Positions 1 to 4,493 of a stretch of DNA of 7,006 bases are shown here, piece after piece. The notes beneath the pieces are model-generated. The model did not search any database. It was not told the DNA's origin and was given only the letters and a program-made list of their open reading frames with translations. A program made the translations under genes and the position numbers. The first letter of the stretch is position 1, and each line of letters begins with the position of its first letter. This DNA comes from Thermohalobaculum sp964475765 (lineage in GTDB: Bacteria > Pseudomonadota > Alphaproteobacteria > Rhodobacterales > Rhodobacteraceae), in the NCBI GenBank assembly GCA_964475765.1, contig CAYYZH010000222.1:1-7006 (forward strand), written 5' to 3'.

Positions 1-123
1 GGAAAACTGAATCCAAAAACCGGATCGAGCTTTGCTGTCCGGAAGTCTGCGATATCTTCCATTCCATAGTTTCCAACCTCCAGCTCGGGTTGGCGATGCA
101 AACTTGCAGGATAAAGGCTCAAC

Positions 124-867
124 ATGCGCTTCATTTTACTTTTGGTTGTTATGTCACTCGCATCACCCGCGTTCGCCGGACAGGAAGCCGAAGATGGCGC
201 GCTGGTCTATGGCAAACCCGATGCGCCGACCAAAATCATTCTTGTCGCGAACGCGACCTGTGACGGGTGCAGCGAGATTTTCGGTCTCCTGTTCGATCCC
301 CGGTTCAAACGGGACAACAAAACACGGTTCTCCAGTCTGGTCACAGCCATCGAGGCCGGGGAGATCCAGCTCACCTACCGCCCCTACTACCGAACAAACG
401 GGGATGTCTCGGCGGATATGCTGGCCCGGTGCGCGCGACATAGCGGTGAGGTGCATCGCCGCCTCAGCTCGAACCCTGATCTCTGGCATTCCTTCGAGCA
501 CCCCCAGACCAAGGAAAAGATCGGCATACCTGAATCCGCTGCCAAGTGGATGTTGCAGCAGATGCTGGTGTCCGACCTGATCGCAGAGGGTGGGATCAAA
601 ACCTGTCTGGAGCAGACCGCCAAGCGCGAGGATCTGATCGCGAAGTTCAAGGCGTTTCAGCAGAAGTTTCCGGATATCGAACTGCCTGCGGTCTCGATCA
701 ACGAGGAGCGCAGCTTTGGTCTGACGAAGGTGCGGAGTGCCCTCTTTGCCGCTGTTAGTGCGGATGAGAAGACGCAGGCCCCAGCCGAACTAGCGGACTC
801 GCTGGACCGCTTGAGTGCCTTGCAGAAGGGGAAGAAGGACGCCCCGCCGATTTATCCCAAGTATTGA
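124..867 (+). CDS. Exported DsbA-like thiol-disulfide protein with a CDGC active site
   Basis: A 247-residue protein, probably a periplasmic thioredoxin-fold disulfide oxidoreductase. Residues 1-18 form a clear signal peptide ending in AFA, with cleavage expected before G19. A beta strand (KIILVAN, 37-43) leads into the redox motif C46-D-G-C49. LPAVSIN at 187-193 supplies the usual cis-proline (P188) facing the active site. Two further cysteines, C103 and C161, flank the helical insert and match a pair in the next gene; alphaproteobacterial DsbAs such as Wolbachia alpha-DsbA1 are known to carry a second disulfide. The ATG at 124 is supported by AAAGG at 113-117, six bases upstream, and by the signal peptide beginning there. 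The next gene starts 12 bases after the stop, so the two are probably co-transcribed. The 123 bases upstream show no convincing promoter. The CDGC dipeptide is unlike the CPHC of classical DsbA, so redox potential and direction (oxidase or isomerase) cannot be told. The fold is likely; the substrate is unknown. Confidence 0.8.
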   Translation: MRFILLLVVMSLASPAFAGQEAEDGALVYGKPDAPTKIILVANATCDGCSEIFGLLFDPRFKRDNKTRFSSLVTAIEAGEIQLTYRPYYRTNGDVSADMLARCARHSGEVHRRLSSNPDLWHSFEHPQTKEKIGIPESAAKWMLQQMLVSDLIAEGGIKTCLEQTAKREDLIAKFKAFQQKFPDIELPAVSINEERSFGLTKVRSALFAAVSADEKTQAPAELADSLDRLSALQKGKKDAPPIYPKY

Positions 868-879
868 ACGGAAACCACC

Positions 880-1548
880 ATGCGTATTGCAAAACTCTCC
901 CTGATCCCTGCTGCACTGACCGCCATGTTGGCTGCAACCGGCATGGCCCGCGCGGATGATGTTCTTGAAAAGATGGTCGGGCCCATCCGCATCGGGGACG
1001 CCTCGGCGCCGACACAGGTCGATGTCTTCTCGTATTTCGGCTGCCCTGCGTGTGCCAATCTGAATGCCGACATAAACGATGGGTTCAACCTGGACGACAC
1101 GCCTTTGGCAAACGCGGTCCGGTCGGGAAAAATGGCGATCAACTATCGTCTGACGCCACGTGACCGCGAAGGCCATTGGGCCGAGCAGATTGCGCGCTGC
1201 ACGTCCGATCCGGCGGAGGCGATGCGGCGCCTGTTCAAGACAACCGGGATCTGGCACACCGCCGGCTACAAACACGGAAACGCCCGCAAGTACATCAAGC
1301 CGGAATGGTCCTATGCCCGGCTCATCATGGGTCGGGTCCTGATCCCCGACCTGATCTCCGGCGAGGACTTCCAGAAGTGTGAGCGCAATCAGGATGCATC
1401 CAAGGCCCTGCTCAATGACCGGTCCGCGGCGATGAAAAAGGTCAAGGGGCTCAAGAGCTATCCCGCCATCATGCATGAGGGCAAAGTGGTCGACCTGAAG
1501 TCTACCGATCGCTACATCTTCCTCAGGGAACTTGCGGGGCGGTTATAG
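880..1548 (+). CDS. Exported DsbA-like thiol-disulfide protein with a CPAC active site
   Basis: A 222-residue protein of usual DsbA length. The signal peptide covers residues 1-25, with a hydrophobic core at 6-20 and an ARA cleavage site before D26. The thioredoxin-fold core begins at PTQVDVFSYFG (44-54) and runs into the redox motif C55-P-A-C58. The cis-proline is P195 in SYPAIM. C107 (IARC) and C167 (FQKC) occupy the same places relative to the active site as C103 and C161 of the upstream gene, suggesting a shared second disulfide and an old duplication, although the two proteins have diverged widely. It probably acts in the periplasm on cysteine-containing exported proteins; no DsbB partner is visible here. 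The start at 880 is fixed by the signal peptide. The ribosome-binding site is weak (GGAA at 870-873), which fits translation coupled to the gene before it. DsbA-like is well supported; the assignment to a DsbA, ScsC or other subgroup is open. Confidence 0.82.
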   Translation: MRIAKLSLIPAALTAMLAATGMARADDVLEKMVGPIRIGDASAPTQVDVFSYFGCPACANLNADINDGFNLDDTPLANAVRSGKMAINYRLTPRDREGHWAEQIARCTSDPAEAMRRLFKTTGIWHTAGYKHGNARKYIKPEWSYARLIMGRVLIPDLISGEDFQKCERNQDASKALLNDRSAAMKKVKGLKSYPAIMHEGKVVDLKSTDRYIFLRELAGRL

Positions 1549-1642
1549 AGGTCAGCCGCTCTTGGCTACGCACTGACGGAATGGTCCGTATGATGCGGGC
1601 GCGCTGATGCGCAGTTCTGTAATTTAGTATCCAAATCCAAAT

Positions 1643-1682
1643 TTCGGACCGGATCCGAACTGCTCCAAGTCGCCAGTATACT
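1643..1682 (+). promoter_or_regulatory. Inverted repeat plus -10-like box upstream of the membrane-protein gene
   Basis: TTCGGA at 1643-1648 and TCCGAA at 1654-1659 form a perfect 6-5-6 inverted repeat, the size of a repressor operator. Downstream, TATACT at 1677-1682 matches the sigma-70 -10 consensus at five of six positions. A -35 box at normal spacing would fall on the right arm of the repeat, but the bases there match the consensus poorly. Transcription would begin near 1689 and leave a leader of about 30 bases. Two tandem CCAAAT copies sit just before the repeat (1631-1642). The rest of the 172-base gap between the genes (1549-1720) shows nothing else definite. The arrangement suggests a regulated promoter, but this is inference from sequence only. 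Confidence 0.3.
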
Positions 1683-1710
1683 CCAGGCAATATGACGCCG
1701 AAGTTTTATT

Positions 1711-1714
1711 GGAG
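1711..1714 (+). promoter_or_regulatory. Ribosome binding site that sets the start at 1721
   Basis: GGAG lies six bases before the ATG at 1721. The frame is open further upstream and offers a TTG at 1709, but that codon overlaps this GGAG and has no site of its own. A second in-frame ATG at 1727 would be 12 bases from GGAG, which is too far. The start at 1721 is therefore preferred. Confidence 0.6.
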
Positions 1715-1720
1715 TGTACA

Positions 1721-2332
1721 ATGCGAATGTTTGATAAATCCCCCGGTGGTGGCCTTAGCCAGTTCCAAAAGGCTTTCGTCAGCCCAGATCCCGTTGAGTA
1801 CCCGGATCGGCCGCAAATTCTGGACGACGATCTCAAGTCTGTATTTCGGCATTTGGATGACAAATCGATATCGATATACAAGCTATACAGAGAGAAGGTC
1901 GTTCACGAAGACACGCTGATCAACTGGAGAACGACTTGGTTTGTAACCTTGCAAGCCTTCATCTTCACCGCGTTCTCGCTCTCACAAGATAGGCTTGGTG
2001 AGCTACAGGACTTCGTGAACCTGAGCTTTTGCATACTTGGGATTCTGATATCCATTGCTTCGTTCGTGAGCATAACCGCTGCGAAGTCCGCAATAAACAA
2101 GACTGTCGGAAAGTGGAGATTTCGGTACTCCGATCAGGACGGCCGTCTCCTCCACCGGGGCGTTCGCGATCTCATAGACCCTGCGGGACTGCTGCCCGCA
2201 ATCAAGGGGGCCGGGTCCAGCGACTACATCGCCTTTCGCGGGAACGTGTTCTCATTCCTCGTGCCGCTGATCATCGGGGTCTTCTGGCTCGTCTTGATGG
2301 TCGTTTTCTATCTTCAGGCAGGGATGGTGTGA
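1721..2332 (+). CDS. Membrane protein of unknown function with three predicted helices
   Basis: A 203-residue protein that I cannot assign to a named family with confidence. The first 50 residues are soluble and charged. A conserved-looking stretch follows at 53-73, with the core VVHEDTLINWRTTW (60-73), leading directly into a first hydrophobic segment (about 71-88). A second runs from 98 to 119 and a third from 177 to 198, near the C-terminus. A soluble loop of about 57 residues (120-176) rich in Arg, Lys and Asp joins helices two and three. There is no signal peptide and no catalytic motif. From memory, an H-E-D-x-L-I-N-x-R-x-T-W motif before a helix recurs in uncharacterised bacterial membrane proteins; I cannot verify a family. 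Small membrane proteins with soluble loops occur among phage-defence effectors (for example the SLATT group), but nothing adjacent supports that role. The gene stands alone, with its own putative promoter, and its first half is far poorer in GC than its neighbours, suggesting horizontal acquisition. Confidence 0.75.
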   Translation: MRMFDKSPGGGLSQFQKAFVSPDPVEYPDRPQILDDDLKSVFRHLDDKSISIYKLYREKVVHEDTLINWRTTWFVTLQAFIFTAFSLSQDRLGELQDFVNLSFCILGILISIASFVSITAAKSAINKTVGKWRFRYSDQDGRLLHRGVRDLIDPAGLLPAIKGAGSSDYIAFRGNVFSFLVPLIIGVFWLVLMVVFYLQAGMV

Positions 2333-2364
2333 TCTGCGATTGCGCTTTGGTCGGCCTTGTCATC

Positions 2365-2381
2365 CAGGTGCCGACCACCTG
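2365..2381. terminator. Short hairpin in the convergent gap
   Basis: CAGGTG (2365-2370) and CACCTG (2376-2381) make a perfect 6-base stem with a 5-base loop. It sits two bases beyond the stop of the FAD-enzyme gene (- strand) and 33 bases beyond the stop of the membrane-protein gene (+ strand). An overlapping alternative, TGGTCGG (2348-2354) with CCGACCA (2371-2377), is a 7-base stem with a 16-base loop. Neither is followed by a T run on either strand, so this is at best a weak or Rho-assisted bidirectional terminator. Confidence 0.3.
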
Positions 2382-2383
2382 CC

Positions 2384-3760
2384 TCAGTTCCCCGGCAGAA
2401 GCTTGCCGGGGTTCAGAATGTTGCCGGGATCGAAGCTCTTTTTGATCGCGCCCATCAACTCCCATGCCTCTTCACCGTGCTCGCGGGCCATGAACTTCTT
2501 CTTGCCGATGCCGACGCCGTGCTCGCCCGAGATCGTGCCGCCCATTTCCAGAGTGCGCTCGGTGAGCCGGTCCGAGAGGCGCATCGCTTCTGCCACCTCT
2601 GCCTTGTCCTCGGGGTCGATCATCATCGAGCCGTGGAAGTTGCCATCCCCCGCATGTCCGATCGTGCAGTAGAACACCGAGGACTGCGCCGCATCCCGCT
2701 CGGTCTCTGCAATGCATTCGGCCAGCCGTGAGATCGGCACACAGGCATCCGTCGTGAACCCCCGCTTGCCCGGCATCGAGCCAAAGAGCGCATAGGCAAA
2801 GTTGTGCCGCGCGGCCCAGAGCTTGTTGCGCTCCTCGGCCCGTACCGTCCAGGCGAATTCCGAGCCGCCATGCTCCGACGCGATCTCACCCACCGTTTCG
2901 GCCTGCTCGGCGACGCCGGCTTCCGAGCCGTGAAACTCCATGAAGATCGTCGGCGCCTCGACCATGTCCATCTTGGAGTACTTGTTGATCACCGCCACGG
3001 ACGCCGCATCGACATATTCCATGCGCGCGACAGGGATGCCCATCTGGATCGTCTGGATCACCGTGTTCACGGCGTCCTCGGTCGAGGGGAACGTGCAGAC
3101 CGCCGCTGACGTTGCCTCCGGCACACCGTGCAGTCGCAGGGTGATCTCGGTCACGATCCCCAGCGTGCCTTCGGAGCCGACCATCAGCTTGGTCAGATCA
3201 TAGCCCGCCGAGGATTTCTTCGCCCGGCTGCCCGTCCGGATCACACGGCCATCTGCGAGCACGACCTCGAGCGCCAGCACCGCCTCGCGCATCGTGCCAT
3301 AGCGCACCGCGCAGGTGCCGGAGGCGCGGGTGGCGGTCATCCCCCCAATGGTTGCATCCGCGCCGGGGTCGATGGGAAAGAACAACCCTGTGTCGCGCAA
3401 TTCCTCGTTCAGCCGTTTACGAGTGATGCCGGGCTGGACCACGACGTCCATATCCTCGGGATGCACCGTCAGCACCTTGTCCATTTGCGTGAAATCCAGC
3501 GTGATGCCGCCTTGCACCGGAATTACATGGCCCTCGAGTGACGTGCCCGCGCCAAAGGGCACGATCGGGCAACCATGTGTGTTGCAGATCTTGGCGATCT
3601 GGGCGACCTCATCGGTCGTATGCGGCCAGATCACCGCATCGGGCATCACCGGCAGGTGCCAGGCCTCGTCATGGCTGTGCTGCTCACGCACTGCATCCGC
3701 CTGGCTCAGTCGGTCCCCAAAAATCGGCGCCAACTCGGTAATTGCGCTCTCGATACTCAT
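2384..3760 (-). CDS. FAD-linked 2-hydroxyacid dehydrogenase (D-lactate dehydrogenase/GlcD type)
   Basis: A 458-residue flavoprotein of the FAD-binding (PCMH-type) plus FAD-oxidase C-terminal family. It is expected to oxidise a D-2-hydroxy acid such as D-lactate or glycolate to the 2-oxo acid, passing electrons to cytochrome c or the quinone pool. The N-terminal FAD domain shows PFGAGTSLEGH (68-78), which binds the pyrophosphate, and DPGADATIGGM (131-141). The C-terminal substrate domain shows HAGDGNFH (369-376) and SGEHGVGIGK (411-420), whose histidines are the usual metal and substrate ligands, and ends in DPGNILNPGK (444-453). The length suits cytochrome-type D-lactate dehydrogenase (about 460) slightly better than GlcD (about 480-500), and no glcE or glcF follows. 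The start at 3760 has GGAG upstream and gives the normal N-terminus; the frame stays open another 173 codons, but only antisense to the thioesterase gene. No signal peptide is seen, so the enzyme is cytoplasmic or membrane-peripheral. Family certain, substrate uncertain. Confidence 0.93.
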   Translation of the reverse strand: MSIESAITELAPIFGDRLSQADAVREQHSHDEAWHLPVMPDAVIWPHTTDEVAQIAKICNTHGCPIVPFGAGTSLEGHVIPVQGGITLDFTQMDKVLTVHPEDMDVVVQPGITRKRLNEELRDTGLFFPIDPGADATIGGMTATRASGTCAVRYGTMREAVLALEVVLADGRVIRTGSRAKKSSAGYDLTKLMVGSEGTLGIVTEITLRLHGVPEATSAAVCTFPSTEDAVNTVIQTIQMGIPVARMEYVDAASVAVINKYSKMDMVEAPTIFMEFHGSEAGVAEQAETVGEIASEHGGSEFAWTVRAEERNKLWAARHNFAYALFGSMPGKRGFTTDACVPISRLAECIAETERDAAQSSVFYCTIGHAGDGNFHGSMMIDPEDKAEVAEAMRLSDRLTERTLEMGGTISGEHGVGIGKKKFMAREHGEEAWELMGAIKKSFDPGNILNPGKLLPGN

Positions 3761-3785
3761 GCTCCGTCTCCCCGGATCTGCCCTC

Positions 3786-3822
3786 TTGCGCGGGACAATA
3801 GCGAAACTAGGGTATGGCGCAA
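3786..3822. promoter_or_regulatory. Candidate overlapping divergent promoters
   Basis: The 75-base interval between two divergent starts contains TTGCGC (3786-3791) and its reverse complement GCGCAA (3817-3822). On the + strand, TTGCGC, 16 bases and TAGGGT (3808-3813) could serve the thioesterase gene, leaving a leader of about 15 bases. On the - strand, the mirrored TTGCGC, 16 bases and TATTGT (3800-3795) could serve the FAD-enzyme gene, leaving a leader of about 28 bases. The matches to the sigma-70 consensus are only moderate, but the spacing and symmetry are consistent on both strands. If real, polymerase could occupy only one direction at a time. Confidence 0.35.
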
Positions 3823-3835
3823 ACAGGAGACGCCC

Positions 3836-4339
3836 ATGATCACCCCCCACGAGACCTTCGCTCCCGAACCGATCCGCACCGCGACCCGGACCGTGCCGCC
3901 GGAGTGGATCGACTATAACGGCCACATGAACGTCGCCTACTACCTCATGGCGATCGATCAGTCGCTGGACGAGGCCTTCGACATGCTGGGTCTGGGGGAG
4001 GAACTGGTGCGCACCCGGCGCATGGGGCCGATGGCGCTGGCAAGCCAGATCCACTATCTGGACGAGCTGCTGGAAGGCCAGAAATTTGCCTGCGATTTTC
4101 AGGTGCTGGATGCCGATCACAAGCGCCTGCACATGTTTGTCACCATGCATCATCTCGACAAGGGCACGGTGGCGGCGACCTATGAGGGGCTGTCGCTCAA
4201 TGTCGATCTCGAGGCCCGGCGCTCGACCGACTATCCCGAAGATTGCCAACGCCGGGTCGAGGCCCTGCGCGCCGCCCATGCGGGGTTGCCGCGGCCGAAA
4301 CTCGCAGGCGCCACCATTGGCATCAGGCGTAAGGGCTGA
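3836..4339 (+). CDS. Hot-dog fold acyl-CoA thioesterase (4HBT family)
   Basis: A 167-residue cytoplasmic protein of the 4-hydroxybenzoyl-CoA thioesterase/YbgC-like hot-dog family, which hydrolyses acyl-CoA thioesters. The diagnostic stretch is WIDYNGHMNVAYYL (24-37): D26 stands where the family's catalytic aspartate lies, followed by the G-H-M-N turn that starts the long central helix. The rest alternates strands, as expected for a single hot-dog domain acting as a dimer or tetramer. The start at 3836 has a good ribosome-binding site (AGGAG, 3825-3829, six bases away). The open frame continues upstream to 3575, but that part is antisense to the FAD-enzyme gene. Similar thioesterases occur fused to or beside L-carnitine dehydrogenase, where they act on betainyl-CoA, but no carnitine gene is present here, so the substrate is not assigned. 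The divergent FAD dehydrogenase may share its control region. Confidence 0.88.
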   Translation: MITPHETFAPEPIRTATRTVPPEWIDYNGHMNVAYYLMAIDQSLDEAFDMLGLGEELVRTRRMGPMALASQIHYLDELLEGQKFACDFQVLDADHKRLHMFVTMHHLDKGTVAATYEGLSLNVDLEARRSTDYPEDCQRRVEALRAAHAGLPRPKLAGATIGIRRKG

Positions 4340-4348
4340 TCCCCGTTT

Positions 4349-4361
4349 AACCCCTCGGGTT
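4349..4361 (+). terminator. Weak hairpin after the thioesterase gene
   Basis: AACCC (4349-4353) and GGGTT (4357-4361) form a 5-base stem with a 3-base loop, nine bases after the thioesterase stop. The sequence after it (GTGCC) has no T run, so termination would be inefficient, and the hairpin may be coincidental. Some transcription from the thioesterase gene could continue into the ClC gene. Confidence 0.2.
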
Positions 4362-4398
4362 GTGCCGTGGGCGCCCTTTGCAACGGTGCGGCGTTAAA

Positions 4399-4451
4399 CC
4401 CTGCCGATTTCAGTCGTTTACCCGGTCAGACACCTTGCCGTTGCGGCAGGG
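4399..4451 (+). promoter_or_regulatory. Leader of the ClC gene with two mutually exclusive pairings
   Basis: CGGCAGGG at 4444-4451 can pair with CCTTGCCG at 4433-4440 (8 base pairs, one G-U, 3-base loop) or perfectly with CCCTGCCG at 4399-4406 (8 base pairs, 37-base loop). The two pairings cannot coexist. The stem ends 42 bases before the preferred ClC start and is not followed by a T run. It could be a folded leader, a weak terminator of upstream transcription, or chance in GC-rich DNA. No promoter could be identified in the 154 bases between the genes (4340-4493). Confidence 0.25.
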
Positions 4452-4493
4452 CACCCGTAGGCTTTGGTCAGTCAAATCGTCTGTCTTGCGCCA

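Noticed and set aside
20..42. CCGGA/TCCGG stem at the left edge
   Set aside because: A 5-base stem with a 13-base loop and no following T run is within chance for this composition.
32..580. Open + strand frame overlapping the first DsbA-like gene
   Set aside because: The translation is Ser/Pro/Arg-rich with no domain, and the overlapping frame from 124 has a signal peptide, a CxxC and a cis-proline.
1551..1577. Possible terminator after the second DsbA-like gene (GTCAG...CTGAC or AGCC...GGCT)
   Set aside because: The stems are only 4-5 bases, compete with each other and have no T run.
1624..1881. Small - strand frame (85 codons) over the intergenic region and the start of the membrane-protein gene
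   Set aside because: It has no ribosome-binding site or domain and is antisense to a better-supported gene.
1..2332. The whole left part as a mobile island
   Set aside because: No integrase, transposase, tRNA end or direct repeat flanks it; only the membrane-protein gene start has clearly different composition.
3575..3835. Upstream extension of the thioesterase frame by 87 codons
   Set aside because: It is antisense to the FAD-enzyme gene; the ATG at 3836 has a good AGGAG site and gives normal hot-dog length.
3761..4279. Upstream extension of the FAD-enzyme frame by 173 codons
   Set aside because: It runs antisense through the thioesterase gene and the divergent control region; the ATG at 3760 gives the family's normal length and has a ribosome-binding site.
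4340..4493. Fluoride riboswitch before the ClC gene
   Set aside because: Considered because some ClC proteins export fluoride, but the conserved GGNGATGG start and the CTGATGGC core are absent, and the protein keeps the chloride-type pore tyrosine.
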